DNA of 64,000 bases. It comes from Chryseobacterium candidae (lineage in GTDB: Bacteria; Bacteroidota; Bacteroidia; Flavobacteriales; Weeksellaceae). Every line of letters starts with the position of its first letter. Position 1 is the stretch's first letter. The DNA is taken from assembly GCF_004916905.1 (NCBI RefSeq), contig NZ_SDLV01000031.1:124001-188000 (forward strand), given 5' to 3'. Of this stretch, positions 25,114 through 33,433 are shown piece after piece. The notes beneath the pieces were generated by a model that was not told where the DNA came from, did no database searches, and saw nothing but the letters and a program-made list of their open reading frames with translations. Both the position numbers and the translations under genes were made by a program.

Positions 25114-25724
25114 TATCTTCAGACAACAAAAATCATTGGGAAAATGTATATGAAACCAAAAGTCCGGATCAGGTAAGCTGGACTCAGAAAAAGCCTCAGA
25201 GATCACTTGATTTTATAAGATCTTCCGGATTGGGAAAAGAAGCCAGCATCATTGATATTGGCGGCGGAGACAGTAACCTTGTTGATTTTCTTCTTGAGGA
25301 TGGTTACGAAAATATTACCGTACTTGATATTTCTGCCAAAGCTCTGGAAAAAGCACAGCAAAGACTGGGTGATTCTGCAGGTAAAGTAAAATGGATTGTC
25401 ACTGATATTACGGATTTCGAGCCTACAGAAAAGTATGATATCTGGCATGACAGGGCTGCTTTTCATTTTCTCACAACCCCGGAACAGGTTTCCAGATATA
25501 TTGGTATTGCAGAAAAAAATGTGAACAATTTTATAATCGTCGGAACTTTTTCGAAAAACGGTCCAACGAAATGCAGTGGATTGGATATTCAACAGTATGA
25601 CGAGGAATCATTATCAGAAAAATTTGAAAAAAGTTTTAAAAAATTACAATGTATTACTGAAGATCACACGACTCCTTTCGAGACCATTCAGAATTTCATA
25701 TTCTGTAATTTTAAAAAGCAGTAA
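25110..25724 (+). CDS. Class I SAM-dependent methyltransferase
   Basis: The 204-residue product starts NKNHWENVYETKSPDQVSW, a motif shared with small thiopurine/tellurite-type methyltransferases. SAM motif I is SIIDIGGGDSNLVDFLL (~46-62), acidic motif II is ITVLDISAKALEKA, motif III is KVKWIVTDITDF. Motif IV contains DIWHDRAAFHFLT. The fold is clear; the target is not. DIWHDRAAFHF is found in many annotated as methylating thiols or in biotin-like branches, so no symbol is given. ATG 25110 overlaps the preceding stop. Confidence 0.85.
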   Translation: MISSDNKNHWENVYETKSPDQVSWTQKKPQRSLDFIRSSGLGKEASIIDIGGGDSNLVDFLLEDGYENITVLDISAKALEKAQQRLGDSAGKVKWIVTDITDFEPTEKYDIWHDRAAFHFLTTPEQVSRYIGIAEKNVNNFIIVGTFSKNGPTKCSGLDIQQYDEESLSEKFEKSFKKLQCITEDHTTPFETIQNFIFCNFKKQ

Positions 25725-25743
25725 CGAGTGTATTATTTAGATA

Positions 25744-25775
25744 AAAAAAGAGAATCATTACTGGCTCTCTTTTTT
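25744..25775. terminator. Bidirectional terminator, A/T-bordered stem
   Basis: AAAAAAGAGA (25744-25753) pairs with TCTCTTTTTT (25766-25775) around 12 bases. It lies between the plus-strand methyltransferase and the minus-strand ABC transporter. Confidence 0.7.
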
Positions 25776-25812
25776 GTTTATCTCATTTCAAAGGAATGAT
25801 TATTCTTCCTGA

Positions 25813-27564
25813 TTATAATTCTTTTTCTTCTTCCACTTCTACTCGCAGCTGGGCTTTGTAAAGAGTGGCATAGTAACCGTTCTTATCCAGAAGTTCAAGG
25901 TGCTTGCCTTCTTCCACAATTTTACCATGCTCCATCACAATAATCTTATCTGCTTTTTCAATAGTGGAAAGTCTGTGGGCAATAATAATGGAGGTTCTGT
26001 TTTTGGTAATTTTCTCTGTTGCTCTCTGAATCAGTTTTTCACTTTCGTGGTCAATAGAAGATGTGGCTTCATCCAGAATTAAAATTTTCGGATCTGACAG
26101 ATAAGCTCTCAGGAAAGACAGCAATTGTCTTTGTCCTAAAGAGATGGATGAACCTCTTTCACTTACTACATAATCATATCCGCCGGGAAGCTGCTGGATG
26201 AATTCGTCTACTTCAATTTCCCGTGCACCTGCTTTTATTTTATCCAGTGTTATACTGTCATCCCCGAAGGCAAGATTTTCAAAAATACTTCCATGGAAAA
26301 GGAATACATCCTGCAATACCACTCCGATATGGCTTCTCAGATTATACAATTCATAATCCTTTAAATCCACATCATCAATGAGAATATTTCCGGAGTTGAT
26401 ATCATATAATCTTGTAATCAGGCTGATGATGGTAGATTTTCCGGCACCAGTTGCCCCTACAATCGCTACCGTTTCTCCCGGGTTTACTTTAAAATCTATT
26501 CCTTTCAGCACTTCCTGCTTTTCATCGTAAGCAAAGTGTACTTTTTGGAATTCAATTTTTCCGTCAAAGTGATCTTTCTTCACGGTGCCGTTATTCGGCA
26601 TTGAGTTTTCTTCATCCATTAATCCCAGTACTCTTTCCGCTCCTACAATTCCCCGCTGGATATTGTTAAAGCGGTCTGCAATCTGTCTTAATGGACGGAT
26701 CAGCATTGAAATATACTGGATAAATGCAATTACAACTCCTGCACTGATGGTAATATATCCTCCATAGAAAAGAATAAACCCTATGAATAATGAAGAAATA
26801 AGTTCCACTACAGGAAAGAACAGTGAGAAAATAAATACCGTTCTCAGTAATGCTCCTTTCAGCGTAATATTGATATCATCAAATTTCTTAAACTCAGATT
26901 CCTGTCTGTTGAAGACCTGAATGATCGACATTCCTGCCAGTCTTTCCTGAACAAAAGAGTTCTGATTGGCCGTCCAGTTTCTCTCATCCCCGAAAGCTTT
27001 TTTCAGTCTTTTCTGGAAGAATCTTGTAATCACAACCATTAAAGGTAAAATGGCCAGCGTAATATAACTCAGGTGAACATTGGTACTGAACATCATAATC
27101 AGTACAAACAAAATTCTCAGAATATCCCCAAATACCATCAGGAAACCATCTGTGTATACCGTTGCAATGGTCTCCACATCTCCTACAGCACGCGTTACCA
27201 GCTGCCCGATAGGCGTTTTATCAAAAAATGAGGTCTTAAAATAAATCAGCTTGGCATATAAACGCTCTCTGATATCCCTGATTACATTCTGCGAAATGAA
27301 ATTTGAAAAATAAACCAGGAAAAAGTTTAAAACTGTTTCAGCAAAGACCAATCCAACAAGGATATAGATATGTTTCATCATCAAAGCCTTATCATGCAGC
27401 TTTGTAATATCATTATCCACCACCTGCATGGTAAGATAAGGCCTGTAAGTAGAAACGATAGAAAGGAATATGGAAATGATAAGGGTAAGGATGAACCATG
27501 AACGAAATTTCATTCCGATAAAGAACAGCCTTTTTATAATTCCCCAGGTATCTTGTTTTTTCAT
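25813..27564 (-). CDS. ABC transporter, fused permease/ATPase half-transporter
   Basis: The 583-residue product is one polypeptide: six-helix ABC type 1 membrane domain at ~18-305 and nucleotide-binding domain at ~335-575. Walker A is GATGAGKST (370-378), the signature is SLGQRQ (475-480), Walker B is ILILDEA (494-500) and the switch His lies in IAHRLST. This is the MsbA/YheI-like exporter group, probably a homodimer or a heterodimer with a partner elsewhere, moving lipids, peptides or drugs out of the cytoplasm. Substrate unknown. Monocistronic; no second half-transporter is adjacent. Confidence 0.93.
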   Translation of the reverse strand: MKKQDTWGIIKRLFFIGMKFRSWFILTLIISIFLSIVSTYRPYLTMQVVDNDITKLHDKALMMKHIYILVGLVFAETVLNFFLVYFSNFISQNVIRDIRERLYAKLIYFKTSFFDKTPIGQLVTRAVGDVETIATVYTDGFLMVFGDILRILFVLIMMFSTNVHLSYITLAILPLMVVITRFFQKRLKKAFGDERNWTANQNSFVQERLAGMSIIQVFNRQESEFKKFDDINITLKGALLRTVFIFSLFFPVVELISSLFIGFILFYGGYITISAGVVIAFIQYISMLIRPLRQIADRFNNIQRGIVGAERVLGLMDEENSMPNNGTVKKDHFDGKIEFQKVHFAYDEKQEVLKGIDFKVNPGETVAIVGATGAGKSTIISLITRLYDINSGNILIDDVDLKDYELYNLRSHIGVVLQDVFLFHGSIFENLAFGDDSITLDKIKAGAREIEVDEFIQQLPGGYDYVVSERGSSISLGQRQLLSFLRAYLSDPKILILDEATSSIDHESEKLIQRATEKITKNRTSIIIAHRLSTIEKADKIIVMEHGKIVEEGKHLELLDKNGYYATLYKAQLRVEVEEEKEL

Positions 27565-27807
27565 TGTACGAATCGAAAGAAAGAATTAAAATAAAATTCT
27601 ATGCAAAAATAAGACATTATAACCGGACCGCCTTTACAACTTCTGCAAATCGTAATAGAAAATATAAGATACCTACTATTTACAATATGAATATATTAAA
27701 CACTTTTTTCCATTCAGACCAGTATATATTTTTCATCAATTGCAAACCTCTATTGATAGTAAAACTCTTTTTATTAAAGGATAATCTTAATTTCCAATAC
27801 TCAGATC

Positions 27808-28152
27808 TTACTTATCCGAGATCTTTCCTATTTCTTCAATTTCGATGATTGGTTTTACAGATCTTTCTTTGACAAATTTATTTTCAAGGAATTTATAAAC
27901 ACCCCAAACAGCGACAATAGAGATTAACCAGCCAATGATATTCACGGCGGAAAATCCTGTATAATTAACATTTTCTGCGGATTCAGGATCTGTTAATCCC
28001 ATATACATACCATAACCGAAACCTAATAAAAGCTGAGTACCCAGATAAATACCGATGGCCAGAATACCATACTGCCACTTTGTTTTTCCAAACCTTTCTG
28101 CTAATTGCGCATAATATCGGTAAGCGCCGATAAGAATAAAAATTGATAACAT
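27808..28152 (-). CDS. Small membrane protein of unknown function
   Basis: The 114-residue product has three predicted transmembrane segments: MLSIFILIGAYRYY (~1-14), QYGILAIGIYLGTQLLLGFG (~27-46) and VNIIGWLISIVAVWGVYKFL (~70-89), with a charged C-terminal tail. FGKTKWQYG between the first two is probably cytoplasmic. Related proteins are widespread in flavobacteria as unnamed membrane proteins. It ends 27 bases from the truA stop on the same strand, so both may be on one transcript (truA first). Confidence 0.7.
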   Translation of the reverse strand: MLSIFILIGAYRYYAQLAERFGKTKWQYGILAIGIYLGTQLLLGFGYGMYMGLTDPESAENVNYTGFSAVNIIGWLISIVAVWGVYKFLENKFVKERSVKPIIEIEEIGKISDK

Positions 28153-28179
28153 GATTATTATTTTGTTTTTAGTTTTTAT

Positions 28180-28932
28180 TTAAAATTCATATCCCACATC
28201 TACAAGATACAGCCCGTGCCCTGGTGCTGAAGTTCCTGCAGCGTTCCGGTTTTTATCTTCAATTACTTTACGAAGATCTTCAGGTTTCAGTTTTCCTGTT
28301 CCAATTTCCACCATCGTTCCGACAATAGCACGAACCATATTTCTCAGGAAACGATTGGCAGAAACGGTGAATTTCAGCTCTGAACCATTCTGTTCCCACT
28401 CTGCTTTGTATATTTTACAGATATTGGTTTTGTTGTCGGTTTTTAATTTGGCAAAGCTGGTGAAATCTTCATATTCAAAAAGAATTTTGCAGGCCTCATT
28501 CATCGCATCCATATCCAGCCCTCTTTTCCAGTGCTGCCATGCAGATTCCTGAGTGAACGGATTTTTTTCCAAGGAGATATAATATTCGTAGGTTCTGTAA
28601 GTCGCATCAAAACGGGCATGAAAATCATCTTTTACCGGAAAAATCCTTTTAATGGAAATATCGGATGGAAGAAAACTGTTCAGTCTGCGTGTAAGCTGAT
28701 CATCCAACTCTTTTCCGGTATCAAAATGGGCAAATATTTTTTTGGCGTGAACTCCTGTATCTGTTCTTCCTGCTCCTGTTGTTTTAATCTCTTCGCGCAA
28801 AATTGTAGACAGCGCTTTTTCCAGTTCTTCCTGTACAGAAATAGCATCCGGCTGTATCTGGTAGCCGAAATAATTCTTCCCGTTGTAAGAAAATTCAATA
28901 AAGTATCTCAATGTATTGTAATAACTCCACAA
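28180..28932 (-). CDS. truA: tRNA pseudouridine(38-40) synthase
   Basis: The 250-residue enzyme isomerises uridine to pseudouridine at positions 38-40 in the tRNA anticodon arm. The catalytic aspartate is D58 in AGRTDTGVHA, the family hallmark; YNGKNYFGYQIQPDAISVQEELEKAL at ~16-41 and FLRNMVRAIVGTMVEIGTGK near the C-terminus are also typical. Length is usual. Start ATG 28932 gives MWSYYNTLRYFIEFSY; a slightly later start cannot be excluded because the conserved part begins at LRYF. It is divergent from lpxK with 87 bases between. Confidence 0.95.
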   Translation of the reverse strand: MWSYYNTLRYFIEFSYNGKNYFGYQIQPDAISVQEELEKALSTILREEIKTTGAGRTDTGVHAKKIFAHFDTGKELDDQLTRRLNSFLPSDISIKRIFPVKDDFHARFDATYRTYEYYISLEKNPFTQESAWQHWKRGLDMDAMNEACKILFEYEDFTSFAKLKTDNKTNICKIYKAEWEQNGSELKFTVSANRFLRNMVRAIVGTMVEIGTGKLKPEDLRKVIEDKNRNAAGTSAPGHGLYLVDVGYEF

Positions 28933-29004
28933 AAATACTTTAATTTAACGAAATATTTGTTGAAAAGTCTTCGAGAATATTACATCAATGCTTATGAAAA
29001 TTCC

Positions 29005-29012
29005 TATTTTTG
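29005..29012 (+). promoter_or_regulatory. Putative -7 box of lpxK
   Basis: TATTTTTG matches TAnnTTTG and ends 7 bases before the lpxK ATG at 29020. The predicted transcript would have almost no 5' leader. No clear -33 TTG at the expected spacing. Confidence 0.45.
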
Positions 29013-29019
29013 CAATCGT

Positions 29020-30045
29020 ATGAAAAGATGGTACCTTTATCCTTTTTCCCTTGGTTATCATTTGGTAACGGGTATCCGGAACACAATGTATGATCTGGGA
29101 ATTTTTAAGTCGACGAAATTCAAAACACCGATAATCAATGTCGGAAACCTTTCTGTGGGCGGAAGCGGAAAGTCACCCATGGTGATGTATCTTGCTCAGC
29201 TCCTATCCAAACATTACAGAACCGGAGTGCTTTCACGTGGCTACGGAAGGCTTACCAAAGGCTATGAAGTAACGAATTACGAAAGCAACTACAAAATGGT
29301 AGGTGATGAAGCAATGCAGCTTTTTGAACGCTTTAAAAACCGTTTCGTAATTGCCGTTTCCGAAGAACGTGTTCCCGGAGCCAAAAAAGTGATTGATGAC
29401 ATGGATCTTGAAGTTCTTGTACTGGATGATGCTATGCAGCACAGAGCCATTAAGGCCGGATTCAATATTCTGATGACTGATTTTAATGATCCTTTTTTCA
29501 AGGATTATATTCTTCCTGCCGGAGATCTTAGAGAATCAAGAGCAGGTTATAAAAGAGCAAACATCATCATGGTCAGCAAATGTCCTGATGAACTCACAGA
29601 AGAAACAAAAAGGTATTATATCTCAAGAATAAGACCTTCTTACGGACAAAAAGTATTCTTTTCATCCATCGGCTATGACGAAAATATATACGGAAAAGAT
29701 AAAATGCTTCCGGATAACAACCTGAATTATTATGATATTTTACTCATTACCGGAATTGCCAATCCTAAACCGCTTCTGGAACATCTGGCAAAATTTTCAA
29801 AAAGGGTGAAACATTTAAAGTTCAGAGATCATCATAATTTCACAGATGATGATATTAAAAAAATTATTGCTGAATACAAAAAACTCGGAGAATATAAACT
29901 GATATTAACCACGGAGAAAGATTATGTACGTCTGAAAACTTTTGACTATCTTAGAGATATTGTTTACTACTGGCCTATCAATGTACTTATTGATAAGAAA
30001 GAAGAATTCAACCAAATCATCTTAGATTATGTTAGAAAAAATTAA
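29020..30045 (+). CDS. lpxK: Tetraacyldisaccharide 4'-kinase
   Basis: The 341-residue product phosphorylates the 4' position of the tetraacyl disaccharide in lipid A synthesis at the inner membrane. The P-loop is VGNLSVGGSGKSP (~44-56), with the LpxK motifs VLSRGYGR (~75-82) and VGDEAMQLF. DDAMQH (~130-135) is the second-shell acidic patch. Start ATG 29020 is used: an upstream extension of this frame to 28531 only reads antisense through truA. The last 17 bases overlap the next gene's start, implying translational coupling with purine nucleoside phosphorylase. Confidence 0.95.
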   Translation: MKRWYLYPFSLGYHLVTGIRNTMYDLGIFKSTKFKTPIINVGNLSVGGSGKSPMVMYLAQLLSKHYRTGVLSRGYGRLTKGYEVTNYESNYKMVGDEAMQLFERFKNRFVIAVSEERVPGAKKVIDDMDLEVLVLDDAMQHRAIKAGFNILMTDFNDPFFKDYILPAGDLRESRAGYKRANIIMVSKCPDELTEETKRYYISRIRPSYGQKVFFSSIGYDENIYGKDKMLPDNNLNYYDILLITGIANPKPLLEHLAKFSKRVKHLKFRDHHNFTDDDIKKIIAEYKKLGEYKLILTTEKDYVRLKTFDYLRDIVYYWPINVLIDKKEEFNQIILDYVRKN

Positions 30046-30844
30046 AGAGACCGCAGATTTCATTAAAAATATCATTCAGGAAACTCCTGATTTTGCAGTT
30101 GTTTTAGGATCCGGTCTTGGAAAGTTACAAAATGAAGTAGACCCCATCCACGTTTTAGAGTACAAAGACATTCCCCATTTCCCACAAACTACTGTTGCCG
30201 GACACACCGGAAAACTGATTTATGGACTTCTGGAAGGAAAAAAAGTACTGATGATGAGCGGACGTTTCCATTATTACGAAGGACATTCAATGGAGACGGT
30301 CACTTTCCCGATAAGAGTTTTTCATCTGCTGGGAATTCAAAATCTTATTCTTTCCAATGCCTGCGGCGGGGTAAACACTGCCTATAGCGTGGCAGATATT
30401 GTTATTCTGAAAGATCATATCAATATGATGCCCGAGCATCCGTTACGCGGAAAAAATATAGATGAGCTTGGACCACGTTTTGTGGATATGAGTGAGCCTT
30501 ACAACAAAAAAATGATTGCTACTGCGGAACAGGCAGCAGCAGATCATCAGATTAAAATCCATCAGGGAGTTTACGTGGCATTACAAGGTCCAACTTTCGA
30601 AACTCCTGCCGAATACGGAATGATTAAAGCCATTGGTGGTGATATGGTAGGAATGAGTACTGTTCCCGAAGTCATCGTTGCCCGACATATGGGGATGGAT
30701 GTATTCTGTATTTCTGTCATCACCGATCTTGGCGGGCCAGATGTGGCTTTTGCCGTTTCTCACGAAGAAGTTCTGAATGCAGCCAACAAAGCAATGCCGA
30801 ATGTAATTGCTGTTGTCAAAGGTTTGATTAAAAACTATCGGTAA
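30029..30844 (+). CDS. Purine-nucleoside phosphorylase, trimeric type
   Basis: The 271-residue enzyme cleaves purine nucleosides with phosphate to ribose 1-phosphate and base. Family motifs: VVLGSGLGKL (~25-34) binds phosphate; FPQTTVAGHTGKLIYG (~51-66); MMSGRFHYYEGH (~75-86); NACGGVN (~110-116) and GPTFETPAEYGMIKAIGGDMVGMSTVPEV (~186-214) form the base site with its catalytic Glu/Asn set. It is similar in layout to class I (PunA/inosine-guanosine) enzymes, not the hexameric DeoD. Start overlaps lpxK by 17 bases. Salvage role expected. Confidence 0.93.
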   Translation: MLEKIKETADFIKNIIQETPDFAVVLGSGLGKLQNEVDPIHVLEYKDIPHFPQTTVAGHTGKLIYGLLEGKKVLMMSGRFHYYEGHSMETVTFPIRVFHLLGIQNLILSNACGGVNTAYSVADIVILKDHINMMPEHPLRGKNIDELGPRFVDMSEPYNKKMIATAEQAAADHQIKIHQGVYVALQGPTFETPAEYGMIKAIGGDMVGMSTVPEVIVARHMGMDVFCISVITDLGGPDVAFAVSHEEVLNAANKAMPNVIAVVKGLIKNYR

Positions 30845-30879
30845 AAATAACCTAATACTACAACTGAAGACGTAACATT

Positions 30880-30931
30880 CCCATCCTCTGGAGGGGTGGC
30901 AAAAATTCAAAGAATTTTTGACGGGGTGGTT
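30880..30931. repeat. Intergenic palindromic element
   Basis: CCCATCCTCTGGAGGGGTGG precedes an imperfect unit AAAAATTC-AAA-GAATTTTT (30901-30919), then GACGGGGTGG. The same bounded end occurs reversed as AACCACCCCGT at 35281-35291. Such elements are dispersed in this kind of genome; here it lies in a 176-base gap between PNP and the TlpA-like gene. Confidence 0.55.
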
Positions 30932-31025
30932 TTCACACTCCCACTCTCCCATCCCATAGAATCCATCAATATTATAAATTTTTCCTAATTCCAGAGAAAT
31001 CAATCCCAGATTGCAATTCATTGTT

Positions 31026-31033
31026 TAGATTTG
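31026..31033 (+). promoter_or_regulatory. Putative -7 box of the TlpA-like gene
   Basis: TAGATTTG is an exact TAnnTTTG. A start of transcription just after it would exclude earlier in-frame starts and supports ATG 31054 for the gene. Confidence 0.45.
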
Positions 31034-31053
31034 TACAAATGAAATTGTACGGG

Positions 31054-31569
31054 ATGAGAAAGTTGATATTATTATTTATGATAGGTATTTTTGGAATAAG
31101 CTATTCACAAAAAGCGCCTTCAGTCCTTAAAACAGGATTTTCAAAAGAAGCTTTACAACAGAAACTGGAAGATGAAGAAGGAAAAGCCATTACCATTCAG
31201 CAGATACTGGATCAGCATAAAGGAAAAGTTTTAGTGATTGATTTTTGGGCAGGATGGTGCCGAGACTGTTTAAATGCTCTTCCAAAAGCCAAGGAATTAG
31301 AAGAACACAACAAAAATATTGATTTTGTATTTCTGTCATTAGACCGTTCAAAAGAAGGGTTTGAAAAAAGTCTGGAAAGATTTGATATGAAACACAAAGA
31401 AAATTACTGGTTTTCTACGGGCTGGAAAAACGATTTTAATAATTATGTAGATCTTAACTGGATCCCAAGATATATGGTGATTGATCAGAAATCTTCTATT
31501 GCCAAATATTATGCAATCTCCCCTGACGATCCTGAAATTCAGCAAACCATAGACAGACTTTTAAAATAG
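31054..31569 (+). CDS. TlpA-like periplasmic thiol-disulfide oxidoreductase
   Basis: The 171-residue product from ATG 31054 has a clean signal peptide KLILLFMIGIFGISYSQ. Two upstream in-frame starts (TTG 31021, ATG 31039) are less likely because a -7 box overlaps them. Thioredoxin-like fold: GKVLVIDFWAGWCRDCLNALP with CxxC at C69 and C72, then LDRSKEGFEKSLERF and the cis-proline strand WIPRYMVID (~140-148). Members of the TlpA/ResA branch reduce specific periplasmic proteins or apo-cytochromes. The partner here is unknown; no cytochrome maturation gene is next to it. Confidence 0.87.
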   Translation: MRKLILLFMIGIFGISYSQKAPSVLKTGFSKEALQQKLEDEEGKAITIQQILDQHKGKVLVIDFWAGWCRDCLNALPKAKELEEHNKNIDFVFLSLDRSKEGFEKSLERFDMKHKENYWFSTGWKNDFNNYVDLNWIPRYMVIDQKSSIAKYYAISPDDPEIQQTIDRLLK

Positions 31570-31598
31570 TTGCCATTTATTTTTAATTCGAAAAACAT

Positions 31599-31637
31599 AA
31601 AACTCATTGGAACTCATCTGCTTTCAATGAGTTTTTA
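31599..31637 (+). terminator. Intrinsic terminator of the TlpA-like gene
   Basis: AAAACTCATTG (31599-31609) pairs with CAATGAGTTTT (31625-31635) around a 15-base loop, followed by T and A-rich sequence. Confidence 0.65.
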
Positions 31638-31654
31638 AAATTTTATTAAACACC

Positions 31655-32110
31655 ATGATCACAAGACAAGCCACAGAACAGGATTTAGAAATTCTTTTAG
31701 AATTTGAACAGGGAGTTGTTACTGCAGAAAGACCTTTCAACAGTACATTGATTGATGGAGAGATTCATTATTATGATTTAAAATCTCTGATACAATCTCC
31801 GGAAGCAACCTTAATTGTTGCCGAAGAGAATAATGAAATCATTGCATCAGGCTATGCCCTGATCAAAAAAGCAGAGAAGAACTATTACCGGTTTAAAGAA
31901 TATGCCTATCTCGGTTTTATGTATGTAAAGCCTGAGTACAGAGGAAAAGGAATCAATAAAGTGATTACCGATGAACTCATTGCCTGGGCAAAATCAAGAG
32001 GAATCAATGAGGTAAGACTAGAGGTATATGCTCAAAATGAATCCGCTATAAAAGCTTATGAAAAAGCAGGTTTTGAACCTCATATTCTTCTGATGAGATT
32101 AAAACCATAA
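31655..32110 (+). CDS. GNAT family N-acetyltransferase
   Basis: The 151-residue protein has a GNAT fold: N-terminal ITRQATEQDLEILLEFEQG, acetyl-CoA motif A in LGFMYVKPEYRGKGINKVITDELIAWAKSRGI (~86-117, with R/Q-G-x-G-x-N/K), and motif B in LEVYAQNESAIKAYEKAGFEP. It probably acetylates an amine of a small molecule or protein; the target is unknown. Monocistronic between a terminator and the 175-base gap before DNA polymerase IV. That gap contains partly complementary CTGGAAG/CTTCCAG words (32114-32235) and nothing else seen. Confidence 0.85.
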   Translation: MITRQATEQDLEILLEFEQGVVTAERPFNSTLIDGEIHYYDLKSLIQSPEATLIVAEENNEIIASGYALIKKAEKNYYRFKEYAYLGFMYVKPEYRGKGINKVITDELIAWAKSRGINEVRLEVYAQNESAIKAYEKAGFEPHILLMRLKP

Positions 32111-32280
32111 AAGGCTGGAAGATGGGATATGGAAGTAATCTTAATGCGTTAAATAATCCGTTATTTTTTTAATTCATTTTCAATAAACAGGTCATCAATT
32201 TCCATATTATCCTCATTACCTTCCAGTCTCCAGCTTCAAACTTCCCTTCTATAAAAATTTACCGTAAATAAAGGAATCCA

Positions 32281-32288
32281 TATCTTTG
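32281..32288 (+). promoter_or_regulatory. Putative -7 box directly before the DNA polymerase IV start
   Basis: TATCTTTG matches TAnnTTTG and ends 3 bases before ATG 32292, implying a leaderless or nearly leaderless transcript if used. No SOS-like operator was recognised. Confidence 0.4.
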
Positions 32289-32291
32289 TAT

Positions 32292-33389
32292 ATGGATTTT
32301 TCTTTGCCTCTTCGTAAAATTATTCATGTGGATATGGATGCATTCTATGCTTCTGTGGAGCAGCATGATAATCCTGAGTTGAAAGGAAAACCAATAGCCG
32401 TAGGAGGGCAGCACCGGGGTGTAGTGGCAGCCGCAAGTTATGAAGCCAGAAAATATGGCGTGCGTTCTGCAATGCCCAGTAAGACGGCCAAAGAAAAGTG
32501 TCCTCAGCTCATTTTTGTTCCCCCCCGGTTTAGCAGATATAAAGAAATTTCCAAAAAAATCCGGGAAATTTTCTATGAATATACCGATCTGGTAGAACCC
32601 TTATCACTCGATGAAGCTTATCTGGATGTTACTGAAAATAAAAAAGGAATGGAATCGGCTAACCTCATCGCCAAAGAAATACGTCAGAAAATTTTTGAAC
32701 AGACCGGTCTGACGGCTTCTGCAGGTATTTCAGTTAATAAGTTTCTGGCTAAAGTAGCTTCTGATATTAATAAACCGAATGGCCAGAAAACCATTCATCC
32801 TGATAAAATGGAGCATTTTCTGGAAGAACTGCCTGTGGAAAAATTTTATGGTGTTGGAAAGGTAACAGCCAACAAAATGTTTAGTTTAGGAATTTATAAA
32901 GGAAAAGATCTAAAGAAAAGATCGCTTGAAGATCTGGTAAGGCTTTTTGGAAAGTCCGGTCAGCATTATTACAATGTGGTGCGCGGGATTCATACTTCTG
33001 AAGTAAAGCCTCATCGTATTCAGAAAAGTGTGGCTGTGGAAAGAACATTTTTTGAGGATCTTCTGGATGAACAGCAGATCAATGAAAAGCTGGAAAGCCT
33101 TGCAGAGGAAATCCACCAAAGATTACAGAAGAATAATATTCTCGGAAGGACTTTAACTTTAAAGATAAAATATAAAGATTTCTCTCTTTTCACAAGAAGT
33201 ATAACCAGCGAAGATTATTTTTCGTCTCCTGAGCAGTATTATAATACCGGAAAAAAACTTTGGGAACTTCGTCCTTTTGATAAAGCGGTACGTCTGCTCG
33301 GATTATCCCTCTCTCAACTGAATACGGAAGAAAAAAAACAGGTTTCAGTTCAACTAAAAATCCCGTTTGAAGAATTCGAAAATGAATAG
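32292..33389 (+). CDS. dinB: DNA polymerase IV (Y-family translesion polymerase)
   Basis: The 365-residue enzyme performs error-prone bypass synthesis. Palm catalytic residues are in IIHVDMDAFYASVE (~10-23) and SLDEAYLDVTE (~101-111), both metal-binding acids present. GISVNKFLAKVASDINKPNG (~145-164) is typical, followed by the HhH thumb ELPVEKFYGVGKVTANKMFSLGI and the little-finger domain (~240-345). Start ATG 32292 gives MDFSLPLRKIIHVDMDAF; the in-frame TTG 32286 is less likely. Not to be confused with the DinB-fold gene at 14984. Confidence 0.94.
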   Translation: MDFSLPLRKIIHVDMDAFYASVEQHDNPELKGKPIAVGGQHRGVVAAASYEARKYGVRSAMPSKTAKEKCPQLIFVPPRFSRYKEISKKIREIFYEYTDLVEPLSLDEAYLDVTENKKGMESANLIAKEIRQKIFEQTGLTASAGISVNKFLAKVASDINKPNGQKTIHPDKMEHFLEELPVEKFYGVGKVTANKMFSLGIYKGKDLKKRSLEDLVRLFGKSGQHYYNVVRGIHTSEVKPHRIQKSVAVERTFFEDLLDEQQINEKLESLAEEIHQRLQKNNILGRTLTLKIKYKDFSLFTRSITSEDYFSSPEQYYNTGKKLWELRPFDKAVRLLGLSLSQLNTEEKKQVSVQLKIPFEEFENE

Positions 33390-33433
33390 GTCATATTTTT
33401 TCGCTATCTTGTATCAACCAAATCAGCAAATTT

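Noticed and set aside
27564-27848. 94-codon plus-strand reading between the ABC transporter and the small membrane protein
   Set aside because: It overlaps both neighbours antisense and is low-complexity in Asn/Lys/Phe.
28531-29019. Upstream extension of the lpxK frame
   Set aside because: It runs antisense through truA; LpxK similarity begins at ATG 29020.
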